Shown: positions 42,601 to 46,187 of the stretch, in pieces
Layout of the letters: every line of letters begins with the position of its first letter
Position numbering within the stretch: the stretch's first letter is position 1
DNA from: Montifringilla adamsi
Lineage: Eukaryota > Chordata > Aves > Passeriformes > Passeridae
Direction of reading: 5' to 3'
NCBI GenBank assembly: GCA_017590115.1
Contig: JAGGNK010013558.1
Location: forward strand, 8,855,752 to 8,919,751
DNA: 64,000 nucleotides
The notes under the pieces: generated by a model
Seen by the model: only the letters and a program-made list of their open reading frames with translations
Told to the model about the DNA's origin: nothing
Database searches by the model: none
Program-made: the position numbers and the translations under genes

Positions 42601-44274
42601 CTGCCACCTGAACTGCAGAACCTGCCTCAGGATCTGAGCTGAAGTTCCAAACAACTCAGTGGTTTGGGAGCACAGAGCTCTCTGTCCTTATAGGTGATGT
42701 TGACTGACAGAATTTGAGGTTGGGCCTGCAGTCAATGGTAGATTATGATTCTACTAAGTCACACAGGTAACCAATTTCCTAAGAATCTGGATATAAGACC
42801 TCAAACTGTTTGCAGGCAATTATTAACCATACAGTTTACTCTAGGATCAAGGCCTAAACAAGCAGGAAATAATACCATGAATACAGAGAATGAAGAAAAA
42901 GCAAAGAAGAAAGTTACATCTATGGAAGTCCTGGAGATACATTTATTAAAACATACTTATCTCTTTAGTTCCTTGTTTACTGTATTATATAAAAAAAAAC
43001 TGGATACAGCAGCCAGAGAAACAGTGCGGTCTGTTATATGTAGTTCCATAATTGAAATCCTACCAGGCAATCCTGCATCGTTTTGGAAGATGCTACTTTT
43101 GCTCTTGGAAAATTCTTGCATAAACCACAATATACATTATGATTCATTACTCATATTATCAAAACTATGACAAGAATTAACACAAAGTTGTGTTGCATAA
43201 TATCATTTGACTTTTCAAATTGTCATAGTAAAAAGAAACACATTAGAATGTGAATATGAGTAAATGACTTCTTATATAAATACCAAAAGTAACAGAGGTC
43301 CCTTTAATAGCAGTATGGCTGCATAGCAGCAGAACCAGGAAAATAAAGACAAACATGGCACCTTTTATTTCTTAAGACTCTCCAGCATTCATTACTGAAA
43401 TAAGACATCTGTGATAATTCACTGCAAGCTGTAAATGTTTCACGAGTCTGCTGACATTTATCTTACACCAGAAAGGATGCTCTGCATCATTTTGCTTGGA
43501 ATTGGCTTGTGCCTGGGATAATCTTAATATCAAATGCAGTAAGACAAGTGATACCTAAAGTATAAGATACTGATTAGATGGCAGCAGGAAAACGCTGCAG
43601 AAACTGATCACTCACTAAAATCAAAGCATACCAAGCACACGCAACCTACCGGAGTGAAACTGACATTAGAAATTGACAATAAACAAAAATAGCCTGTGAA
43701 TGAGAAACAGTTTGTTTTATAAACTACGGGCCTCTTGAAATTCACTTAGTGTATCTTTTTATAATCTCTTTCTATTTCTTTTCCAGTTTGAGAGGAGCAT
43801 TTGACAAATTTGTGTTTTATCAGCCTCAGTAATGGAAGGCAGACGCTCATCAGTAGCGGGCAGGCTTCGTCAGAACCCCAGTGCAACTGACTGTGCGCTT
43901 TGCAGATGAGACACAAACACACACACACACAAATATATTTTAAAAAAATTAAAAATAAAGGCAAACAGAAGCACCCAGCGAAATCCGAGGACACACAACC
44001 GGGGTTTCCCCGGTCGATACAGAGGAGGGAGCCTGGCCAGGGCTGACGGGCGACCCCCGGCTGCCCCCAGCCCCGCCGGAGCCGCTCCGCCCGCAGCGCC
44101 CCCCGCCCGCCGGGCTCCCCCTCCCTGCGCTCTCCCCGGGCCTACGGCCGCCGTGCCCAGGCCGGCCGCGGCCGCGGCGCCCGTTACCGTGAAGGGGGTG
44201 TCCTGCACGCTGCCCACGGAGTACCCGTTGTCGCCGGGGTTCACGGCGCCGGTCAGCACCTGGTGCAGATGCAT
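584..44274 (-). CDS. DMXL2: DMXL2 (rabconnectin-3 alpha), C-terminus missing
   Basis: This is the large WD40-repeat scaffold that, with WDR7, forms rabconnectin-3 on synaptic vesicles and endosomes. It is the animal counterpart of yeast Rav1, promotes V-ATPase assembly and acidification, and binds Rab3 GEF and GAP (family knowledge). Thirty-nine exons with GT-AG borders join into 2,857 codons without a frame break; human DMXL2 has about 3,036. In order the protein has N-terminal WD40 blades (about residues 30-260), an acidic linker (about 425-480), further WD-type sequence (about 500-1400), a Rav1-like region (about 1400-1950), a disordered acidic insert, and C-terminal WD40 blades that start in exon 37 and run off the left edge. 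I chose DMXL2 over DMXL1 because of motifs such as RHLSRTISVSGSTAKD and KPHKED. The start MHLHQVLTGAVNPGDN is the family start. Confidence 0.97.
662..2227 (-). other. DMXL2 intron 38
   Basis: A 1.6-kb AT-rich intron. Apart from a short CR1 3' end near 1840-1905 I see nothing recognisable. Confidence 0.7.
1840..1905 (+). mobile_element. CR1 LINE 3'-end fragment
   Basis: The run GATGATCTTGGGGGTCTTTT followed by CCAGCCTTAATGATTCTATT is the familiar terminal part of avian CR1 elements, ending in the degenerate ATTCTATG-type tail. It is a short, old, 5'-truncated copy. Confidence 0.75.
2228..2355 (-). CDS. DMXL2: DMXL2 exon 38
   Basis: Codons 2789-2831, LTGAQDGSVRMFEWTRPQQL, then VCFQQAGNARVTRMYFN, ending AQGNK. 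A WD40 blade with the DGSVRMFEW strand. The acceptor is CTTAG and the donor AAG|GTAAGT, phase 0. Confidence 0.95.
2431..2491 (-). CDS. DMXL2: DMXL2 exon 37
   Basis: Codons 2769-2789, LIKRNLNNVKRMASHPVHQY. It begins the C-terminal propeller. The acceptor is the less common AAAG (after TTTCTTTTTAATG...) and the donor is TATT|GTAAGT, phase 1. An intron of only 75 nt separates it from exon 38. Confidence 0.9.
2492..4202 (-). other. DMXL2 introns 35 and 36
   Basis: Two introns (2492-3412 and 3552-4202) around exon 36. A GC-richer patch of about 200 nt at 3790-3960 has no recognised identity. Nothing else stands out. Confidence 0.6.
3413..3551 (-). CDS. DMXL2: DMXL2 exon 36
   Basis: Codons 2722-2768, SSDDVDFRGSTTTLAPSS, then MPWLGTGQTSTGAGV. 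This is a serine/threonine-rich linker leading into the C-terminal WD40 domain. The acceptor is TACAG and the donor GTG|GTGAGT, phase 0. Confidence 0.94.
4203..4324 (-). CDS. DMXL2: DMXL2 exon 35
   Basis: Codons 2682-2722, ANSNEIVLASTHDVQELDIS, then AAQSFIWIGEEYDRESK. The acceptor is GCATAG and the donor AAAG|GTAGGA, phase 2. Confidence 0.94.
4404..4490 (-). CDS. DMXL2: DMXL2 exon 34
   Basis: Codons 2653-2681, VEADLGYPGGKAKIIHKESD then MIMAFAVNK, phase 0 at both ends. The acceptor is TTGTAG and the donor AAG|GTAAGC. Exon and intron here are tightly spaced. Confidence 0.94.
4885..4947 (-). CDS. DMXL2: DMXL2 candidate 63-nt cassette exon
   Basis: Between exons 33 and 34 a 63-nt block has a TAG acceptor after a T/G-rich tract and an AAG|GTAGTA donor. 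It is open in the gene's phase 0, reading SVEDRVEQVKQNC then VAEDHKNK: 21 codons, 0-0 phase. I recall that a longer human DMXL2 isoform exceeds the main one by 21 residues, which fits, but I could not align them. It would insert a charged helix-prone segment after KKRKQSE. Confidence 0.7.
5321..5396. repeat. AT-rich low-complexity tract
   Basis: Alternating TA/ATAC runs in intron 33, such as TATATATTACTATATAATAT and CATATATACATATACAC. Simple low-complexity DNA. Confidence 0.75.
5737..5854 (-). CDS. DMXL2: DMXL2 exon 33
   Basis: Codons 2613-2652, SKDYSALPAKRLWHFLVKQE to KKRKQSE. Its acceptor (TTTTATGCAG) has a TTTC-repeat pyrimidine tract lying directly against the 3' end of a CR1 element. 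The donor is GAG|GTAAAG, phase 0. Confidence 0.94.
5867..5885. repeat. (GAAA)n microsatellite
   Basis: About four GAAA units on the plus strand, TTTC on the sense strand. It lies between the CR1 3' end and exon 33 and supplies the pyrimidine tract of that exon's acceptor. Confidence 0.85.
5887..6508 (-). mobile_element. CR1 LINE, 5'-truncated copy in intron 32
   Basis: Read on the minus strand, 6146-6505 contains the C-terminal part of the CR1 reverse-transcriptase ORF (LLESIQRRAVKMVKGLEEKL, LGLFSLEETEGR), and 5954-6139 continues it in another frame (GHWSRLPGEVGAAPP). The 3' UTR follows (GATCCTTGTGGGTCCCTTCT). The copy is frameshifted and 5'-truncated, so it is a dead fossil. It lies in the same orientation as DMXL2, about 30 nt from the exon 33 acceptor. 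Confidence 0.92.
6509..7050 (-). other. DMXL2 intron 32, remainder
   Basis: The 5' part of intron 32, between exon 32 and the CR1 copy. I see no exon or repeat in it. Confidence 0.6.
7051..7252 (-). CDS. DMXL2: DMXL2 exon 32
   Basis: Codons 2546-2613, DLPVTSPLGIAVIKNLEHW, then MDQFEGPPPNYINTYPSDLG, ending PENTPF. The acceptor is TTTAG and the donor TCAA|GTAAGT, phase 2. Confidence 0.95.
7492..7577 (-). CDS. DMXL2: DMXL2 exon 31
   Basis: Codons 2517-2546, SWALLHLTMVKLVLHNIKNF then FPIAGLEFT. The acceptor is TGCAG and the donor ACTG|GTATGC, phase 1. Confidence 0.94.
8074..8204 (-). CDS. DMXL2: DMXL2 exon 30
   Basis: Codons 2474-2517, PFLPLSDSGVIYDSDESIHS, then an acidic run of Asp and Glu, ending NSY. 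The acceptor is TGCAG and the donor ACAG|GTCAGC, phase 2. Confidence 0.94.
8511..8692 (-). CDS. DMXL2: DMXL2 exon 29
   Basis: Codons 2413-2473, APPLPSEEMDKHRRRFNMRM, then PVPAERPSYKEKFIPPELSM, ending WDYFMAK. The acceptor is TTTAG and the donor AAAG|GTAATT, phase 0. Confidence 0.95.
8693..10271 (-). other. DMXL2 intron 28
   Basis: A 1.6-kb intron between exons 28 and 29. The only coding-like block is the candidate microexon at 9354-9392. Confidence 0.65.
9354..9392 (-). CDS. DMXL2: DMXL2 candidate alternative microexon (30 or 39 nt)
   Basis: Between exons 28 and 29 there is a pyrimidine tract, then an AAG acceptor (exon end 9392), a second CAG acceptor 9 nt further in (exon end 9383), an open frame and a GAAG|GTTTGT donor. 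In the gene's phase 1 it reads AATASDVSEDGNE or ASDVSEDGNE. Both versions are multiples of three and enter and leave in phase 1, so skipping or inclusion keeps the frame. It would add an acidic, serine-containing insert ahead of APPLPSEEMD. This is inferred from sequence only. The donor is weak, as often seen in regulated neuronal microexons. Confidence 0.5.
10272..10520 (-). CDS. DMXL2: DMXL2 exon 28
   Basis: Codons 2330-2413, GVSSLINLLSSAQDEDQPKL, then HALATNSCNELFRLAAHPL, MWAAVFGGGVKLLVKPRRQ, ending SENIP. It is markedly GC-richer than the flanking introns. The donor CCAG|GTACAC is weak, phase 1, and is followed by the intron that holds the candidate microexon. Confidence 0.95.
11171..11298 (-). 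CDS. DMXL2: DMXL2 exon 27
   Basis: Codons 2287-2330, SQTEANQFTGMVYQGLLL, then SDRRRLRTESIEEHATPNS, ending WP. Two acceptor AGs lie 3 nt apart (GCAGCAG). I used the inner one because it restores the human junction; the outer one would add one serine. The donor is CCTG|GTGAGA, phase 1. Confidence 0.92.
11584..11660 (-). CDS. DMXL2: DMXL2 exon 26
   Basis: Codons 2262-2287, VYTLHSLAASLSASIYQALC to DSHSY. The acceptor is TTTTAG and the donor ACAG|GTAAAG, phase 2. Confidence 0.93.
12388..12579 (-). CDS. DMXL2: DMXL2 exon 25
   Basis: Codons 2198-2261, ETTVKQLQSPLPLPTTLPL, then VLYLNNHIHDILYTIVQMK, ending NIEDVK, phase 0 at both ends. The acceptor is AACAG and the donor AAG|GTAATT. Confidence 0.94.
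12754..12807. repeat. Exact 27-bp tandem duplication
   Basis: Two adjacent identical copies (12754-12780 and 12781-12807) beginning GGTTCAGACTTGATAGCC. The lack of mismatches suggests a recent duplication. It is intronic. Confidence 0.97.
13692..14779 (-). CDS. DMXL2: DMXL2 exon 24 (1,088 nt)
   Basis: Codons 1835-2197. It starts VIVKSCNPVVFSFYNYL, followed by KINLIERKLFFTTANAHF. A low-conservation acidic insert (DWGEDKNGSDEEDKDVG) comes next, then AEQLKFRACLKILMTELRTL. Near the end is a strongly basic helix, IERRRLQAKREHAERRKW, likely coiled-coil, then FLLQESQQ. The donor is CAG|GTAAAG, phase 0. Confidence 0.96.
15374..15638 (-). CDS. DMXL2: DMXL2 exon 23
   Basis: Codons 1747-1835, VCLEKMEDIQLAMVIARLYE, then FLRSIAYWIMKDYTRALDTL, ending PKDDDENP. 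The acceptor is CATAG and the donor CCAG|GTAAGG, phase 1. Confidence 0.95.
16208..16229. repeat. Poly-T run (22 nt)
   Basis: Uninterrupted T homopolymer in intron 22. It would be poly-A on the transcribed strand. Confidence 0.95.
16585..16750 (-). CDS. DMXL2: DMXL2 exon 22
   Basis: Codons 1691-1746, SQHDEKMTAFFSHNFNEDRW, then KNAFALLGKQRFEQSAAFFL, ending DAIE. The donor is GAG|GTATCT, phase 0. Confidence 0.95.
16911..17008 (-). CDS. DMXL2: DMXL2 exon 21
   Basis: Codons 1659-1691, VAKASFQRNNDALDAALFYL to VVWGLF. The acceptor is TGCAG and the donor TTAG|GTGAGT, phase 2. Confidence 0.95.
17556..17725 (-). CDS. DMXL2: DMXL2 exon 20
   Basis: Codons 1602-1658, LSTCHFAWAFHSEAEEELI then RAMGIGWWVRNINTLRRCIE, part of the Rav1 homology region. 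The acceptor is TTTAG and the donor AAG|GTACTT, phase 0. Confidence 0.95.
18083..18110. repeat. Perfect 12-bp inverted repeat, 4-nt loop
   Basis: TTGTGAAATAAC, loop TTGT, then the exact reverse complement. It sits in intron 19 and could fold as a small hairpin. No function is implied. Confidence 0.9.
18453..18563 (-). CDS. DMXL2: DMXL2 exon 19
   Basis: Codons 1565-1602, RDTLDECGLRYLLAMRLHTC to QLLHQG. This is Rav1-like helical sequence. The acceptor is CACAG and the donor CAAG|GTAACC, phase 1. Confidence 0.95.
18863..20542 (-). CDS. DMXL2: DMXL2 exon 18 (1,680 nt)
   Basis: Codons 1005-1565 in one unusually long internal exon. It carries WD-type sequence (YLIVTSCSDNRVRFWRC, WVSKEDGSHILTVGVGANIF, SLSWVRDGILVVGMDCEMHV) and then helical Rav1-like sequence (LSPTLPQYHPTQLLELMD, RRAKAILSHLVKCIAGEVA). 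It ends HSSLPGLTRLEQMFLVALAD and KNYSG. The acceptor is CAG and the donor TCAG|GTTAGT, phase 1. Confidence 0.97.
20735..20835 (+). mobile_element. CR1 LINE remnant (reverse transcriptase piece)
   Basis: The plus strand reads ELVQRRALRTMRG, matching the CR1 reverse-transcriptase C-terminal motif (L/V-QRRA-M-G). It is a short old fragment in intron 17, oriented against DMXL2. The limits are approximate. Confidence 0.6.
21165..21392 (-). CDS. DMXL2: DMXL2 exon 17
   Basis: Codons 929-1005. A serine/proline-rich stretch (VDSSPDVSPGISPIPRSSS), probably a disordered phosphorylation-prone loop, is followed by NLQTASKLILSSRLVYSQPL. The acceptor is ATATAG and the donor GCAG|GTAACT, phase 1. Confidence 0.94.
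21844..21963 (-). CDS. DMXL2: DMXL2 exon 16
   Basis: Codons 889-929, GYRPPPFSEKFYLVVIEKD then LQMWHLHLKSVQACL. The donor is TTAG|GTGAGT, phase 1. Confidence 0.94.
22716..22833 (-). CDS. DMXL2: DMXL2 exon 15
   Basis: Codons 850-889, CGSNTQLLHVFQEDFI then GYKPHKEDAEGKETE. The donor is CAAG|GTATAG, phase 1. The KPHKED motif separates DMXL2 from DMXL1. Confidence 0.93.
23422..23445. repeat. Poly-T run (24 nt)
   Basis: A T homopolymer followed by CCCCCAG, in intron 14. Confidence 0.95.
24207..24296 (-). CDS. DMXL2: DMXL2 exon 14
   Basis: Codons 820-849, KLIGEVFNIVSQQSTARPG to LDAITNK, phase 0 at both ends. The acceptor is TTTCAG and the donor AAA|GTAAAT. Confidence 0.94.
24297..25355 (-). other. 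DMXL2 intron 13
   Basis: A 1.06-kb intron. The one structure noticed is an 18-bp perfect palindrome at 24652-24669 (CAGCTTATATATAAGCTG). Confidence 0.65.
25356..25477 (-). CDS. DMXL2: DMXL2 exon 13
   Basis: Codons 779-819, TYCNSASACFVASDGKNLRL to DELSDPESS. The acceptor is TTAG and the donor TCT|GTAAGT, phase 0. Confidence 0.95.
25478..27123 (-). other. DMXL2 intron 12
   Basis: A 1.6-kb intron. A GC-richer, cysteine-codon-rich patch at about 26700-26950 has an open frame of 79 codons but no family resemblance and no matching splice sites. I treat it as non-coding. Confidence 0.65.
27124..27820 (-). CDS. DMXL2: DMXL2 exon 12
   Basis: Codons 547-779, a 697-nt exon. It includes MMISKHIDGSLNQWAVTFAD, RYCGHRFHLNDLACHSVLP, and AFSNVAWLPTLIPSYCLG at the end. 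The acceptor TAG follows a near-pure T tract of about 28 nt. The donor is CTTG|GTGAGT, phase 1. Confidence 0.96.
27823..27850. repeat. A-rich microsatellite at the exon 12 acceptor
   Basis: Fifteen A, one G and twelve A on the plus strand. On the sense strand this is T12-C-T15, immediately followed by the AG of the exon 12 acceptor, so it serves as that exon's pyrimidine tract. Confidence 0.95.
28003..28280 (-). CDS. DMXL2: DMXL2 exon 11
   Basis: Codons 454-546. A serine/glutamate-rich linker (SIDRESETGTGTGSSEHEDG) is followed by LPTVLLDRKIDLLLTEWN and LFTIHPVDGTFLVWHVKYL, a WD40 blade. The donor is CAG|GTATGA, phase 0. Confidence 0.95.
28397..28630 (-). CDS. DMXL2: DMXL2 exon 10
   Basis: Codons 376-454. 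It has DIPSVLAGTAFNIDEGSGG, then FVVHWLNNKEFHFTSS, then a run of glutamates (EAEEEEETEEKEKG) that forms the start of the acidic linker. The donor is CATG|GTTAGT, phase 1. Confidence 0.94.
29386..29560 (-). CDS. DMXL2: DMXL2 exon 9
   Basis: Codons 318-376, TIHHLKNMRKGQRRSSVLV to AASINPNT. The basic KGQRRSS stretch and the following histidine-rich blade are typical of the family. The donor is ACAG|GTGAAA, phase 1. Confidence 0.94.
30840..31023 (-). CDS. DMXL2: DMXL2 exon 8
   Basis: Codons 256-317, with RGLVCNVLLTSCLDGICR, WAETLLPED and LGEQICETTTSS, ending QHALE. The acceptor is ATCAG and the donor GAG|GTACAT, phase 0. Confidence 0.95.
31340..31518 (-). CDS. DMXL2: DMXL2 exon 7
   Basis: Codons 197-256, from DDCLLKVWYPMTGWKSS through FSFVYLAHPRAVTGFSW to SKYMP. 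The donor is CCAG|GTTTGA, a weaker GT site, phase 2. Confidence 0.95.
32000..32043. repeat. (TA)n/(CA)n microsatellite
   Basis: ATATACATATACATATATAT grading into CACATACACACATAC, in intron 6. Confidence 0.9.
32272..32338 (-). CDS. DMXL2: DMXL2 exon 6
   Basis: Codons 174-196, TATSVHLMSWSPDGEYFA to TAGK, a typical WD40 blade with the SPDG turn. The acceptor is TATAG and the donor AAG|GTAAGG, leaving phase 0. Confidence 0.95.
32708..32864 (-). CDS. DMXL2: DMXL2 exon 5
   Basis: Codons 122-174. It reads GNRLLTATDFLQLWAPP, then an acidic run EEDEDDDGSS, then LNDWKCVWQCK. The acidic loop sits between two WD40 blades and varies between species. The donor is CAA|GTGAGA, phase 2. Confidence 0.93.
33523..33601 (-). 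CDS. DMXL2: DMXL2 exon 4
   Basis: Codons 96-122, reading QLKCQWLKTGQFFLSS then TYNLAWDPQ. The acceptor is TACAG and the donor CAAG|GTAATG, leaving phase 1. Confidence 0.94.
34277..34348 (-). CDS. DMXL2: DMXL2 exon 3
   Basis: Codons 72-95, IAASYGNAVCIFEPLG to HKRNC, a WD40 strand pair. The acceptor is CAG and the donor TGT|GTAAGT, phase 0 at both ends. Confidence 0.95.
35641..35674. repeat. (CA)n/(TA)n microsatellite
   Basis: ACACACACATACATATATGT followed by GTATATATATGTAC, in intron 2. Confidence 0.9.
35948..35994. repeat. Perfect 20-bp inverted repeat with 7-nt loop
   Basis: Left arm 35948-35967 (GATCAGTAAACCATGATCTT), loop TGTTGTG at 35968-35974, right arm 35975-35994 exactly complementary. 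The right arm also forms a 14-bp direct repeat (35977-35990 and 35991-36004, one mismatch). It lies in intron 2, about 100 bp from the exon 2 donor. Confidence 0.97.
36098..36223 (-). CDS. DMXL2: DMXL2 exon 2
   Basis: Codons 30-71, reading AYGSGCDIVILANDFE and ending CSQRQGR. The acceptor is TTTCAG and the donor AGG|GTAAGG, phase 0 at both ends. It opens the first WD40 blade. About 8 kb of intron 1 separates it from exon 1. Confidence 0.95.
38933..38986. repeat. 27-bp tandem duplication (two mismatches)
   Basis: Copies at 38933-38959 and 38960-38986, starting TTTCTGAGTGTTTGTTCTC and TTTCTGAGTATTTGTTCTT. Intronic. Confidence 0.95.
43911..43931. repeat. (CA)n microsatellite
   Basis: ACACAAACACACACACACAC, just left of the CpG island. 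Confidence 0.9.
44188..44274 (-). CDS. DMXL2: DMXL2 exon 1 (start codon)
   Basis: Codons 1-29, beginning MHLHQVLTGAVNPGDN and ending PFT. The donor is ACG|GTAACG, phase 0. It lies in the CpG island. The ATG is chosen because the following residues match the DMXL2 N-terminus. In the open frame the reading continues into alanine-rich nonsense after the donor, which marks the exon end. Confidence 0.95.
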
Positions 44275-44467
44275 CGCGGCCCCGGCCCCGCCGCGCCGCC
44301 GGGACCCGGATGGCTCCGCGGGCGCGCGCGCGAGGGCCGCGCGCGGGGGGCGGGCCCGGCTGTGCGCGCGCCCGCGGGCGGGGCTGTGGTTGCGGGGGGA
44401 GGTTGTGAAGGGCGCGCGCGGGGCAGGAGTCGGTGCCGTGAGGAGGGAGGGCCGGCCGGGAGCGGGC

Positions 44468-44489
44468 ATGGACGCGGCGGCGCCGGGAG
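44468..44489 (+). other. Possible first exon of a divergent transcript
   Basis: In the island, on the strand opposite DMXL2, GGGCATGG gives a fair start context, followed by MDAAAPG and a GGAG|GTGAGC donor. The start is 194 nt from the DMXL2 ATG. No downstream coding exon was found to join it to, so it may be the start of a non-coding divergent RNA or chance. The known mammalian neighbour SCG3 has a different N-terminus (signal peptide), so this is not simply SCG3 exon 1. Confidence 0.3.
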
Positions 44490-44664
44490 GTGAGCGGGCC
44501 GGACTCGCCTCTCGGGCGGCGGCGACCGGAGCACGGCTGCGGCGTTTGGCTGCCGCGCGTGTCCCGGGAGCGCGGCGGGCGGGGCGCTCAGGGCCAGCGG
44601 TGTCCTCAGCCCCGCAGGTGCGGGCGCGCTGCCGGCCGGCTCGCACGGCTGCCGCTCGGTAGTT

Positions 44665-44692
44665 ACACATACATACATATATATATATACAC
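44665..44692. repeat. (CATA)n/(TA)n microsatellite
   Basis: ACACATACATACATATATAT then ATATACAC, at the right edge of the CpG island. Confidence 0.88.
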
Positions 44693-46150
44693 GGCTGTGT
44701 ATGTATATCGTGTTTCTGAGGGTGGATTGGTTGGCTTCCGTTAAGAATCTTCTGGTTTGGTCGTATCCCAGAGAGCTTGGGACGCTCTCGCGAATGCACC
44801 AGCGTCGTTCCAGCAGTGCCCGCAGCGGGGGCAGGACCTGCCCGCAGTGAGGGGGCTGTGGTTAAGGTGTTCAGTTAAACTTCGTGCACCTCACAGAAAA
44901 CACGGCCAGGCTTTTGCTGCTTTATTTGTAATAACGGCCAAACACTCTTGAAAACTAAAGCCTTTCAGTATGCCTGTCCTTCTCTGTCCCAGAGGTGTGG
45001 AAAAGACTGGATCCTGGAAATCTTTTGGAAGGGATTCTAAGCTCTGAGTGGGGGAATAAAAATACTCTGTGTGTTGTGAGATAAGGAAAATTCTGTTTCC
45101 AGTTCTGGGTCAATAGAGCAGTCTCTCTGTTGCTAATAATTGAAGCTGCAAAGCTCCCACTCCTTTAAAGTCTACGGCAGTCATAGACTTGACTTGAGTC
45201 AAGGCTACAAGATTCATCTTACTTCTACTGCTTCTTAAAAGTGTACTTTCCTTACTACATAAATGAAATGCTACTCAAAGTGTAGAGGTAAATAAACACA
45301 AAGTTGCATTGGAATAGAAAAAGCATTGTCATGAAAAAACTTCAGATTTTGTCTATTCCCATGCTTGTTAGAGGCAATCTTTAAAAAGGCCACAGTGTCT
45401 CTAGCTGGAGCAGAAGGGAAAAAGGAAAAAAAAACATTTAGATCTTCAGATGACCTGGTTAAACATGAAAACACTATCTAATGTTTATGTGCTTCAGCTC
45501 ATTATTCCATAAGTTTTCTGACTGAAGGCTCTTCCACATAAGATGTGTAATTTAAAACTGATTTTTGTGTGAGATTTTTTTTTTTAAATGCCTGCAACAG
45601 GACTTAAAGGCAAACAGTGCTTGGTGGGTTTTTTTTTGTTTTGGTTGGGATGTTTGGTTGTTTTAATGAGTGCAACGAAGCCCAGCTACTGCCTGAAAAG
45701 GGCAGCTGGCTTTTGGATCAGCAGCTGTAATGAGAATGAACAGCATGATCTGAAGGAAAGGGTTTTCCTGGTTGTGGTGGCATGAAGTCTTCAGAGAAAG
45801 CTGAGTACCTTCATGATTGGTTCAGTCTTGCTAGGCACAGACATGATGAAGGAGACTTAGTTTTCAGCTCAGTCACCTGATGAGAGTAAGACTGACTGTG
45901 GCTCTTGTGGCCGAGGAAATGTGGCTACCTCTGTGCACAGGACTTTGAACGAGAGTCAGTCTGCAAGTATCTGCAGATAAGGCCGCCACATTCTTCCTGA
46001 AAGCAAATATTGTCACCTGAGTTTTGCTGACAGATTGTTTTACCCACCTGAAATCATTCTTCCTTATTAGTGACTAAAATGCCTTACATTAATTTTTGGT
46101 CCATGTGACTGTGATTTCTATACCTGGGACCATGAAACACTCTCTCTTCT

Positions 46151-46187
46151 GTGTATATATATATATATACACACACGTGCATATATA
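46151..46187. repeat. (TA)n/(CA)n microsatellite
   Basis: GTGTATATATATATATATAC followed by ACACACGTGCATATATA. Confidence 0.9.

Larger units (their letters stand above)
36224..44187 (-). other. DMXL2 intron 1
   Basis: An 8-kb first intron. It holds a 27-bp near-exact tandem duplication, a CA microsatellite, a 10-bp hairpin at 42267-42297, and GC-richer patches at 38755-38900 and 42400-42640 of unknown origin. Open frames of 196 codons (41432-42022, plus) and 141 codons (42745-43170, plus) show no family resemblance and are probably chance. Confidence 0.65.
43985..44660. promoter_or_regulatory. CpG island, DMXL2 promoter (possibly bidirectional)
   Basis: GC content and CpG density rise sharply against AT-rich flanks. 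The island covers DMXL2 exon 1 and its 5' UTR. GC boxes of the Sp1 type are visible (GGGCGGGGC at 44376-44384, GGGGGGCGGG at 44345-44354), and no TATA box is seen at a fitting place. This is the usual form of a broadly expressed vertebrate promoter. The exact transcription start cannot be read from sequence. Confidence 0.88.

Noticed and set aside
584..44274. Identification as the paralogue DMXL1
   Set aside because: Both share exon layout and many motifs, but the variable segments (exons 15, 18 and 29) fit DMXL2 and not DMXL1.
44153..44799. Long open frames on both strands through the CpG island (up to 309 codons)
   Set aside because: They are long because GC-rich DNA has few stop codons. 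The composition is alanine, arginine, glycine and proline noise. Only the first 29 codons of DMXL2 match a known protein.
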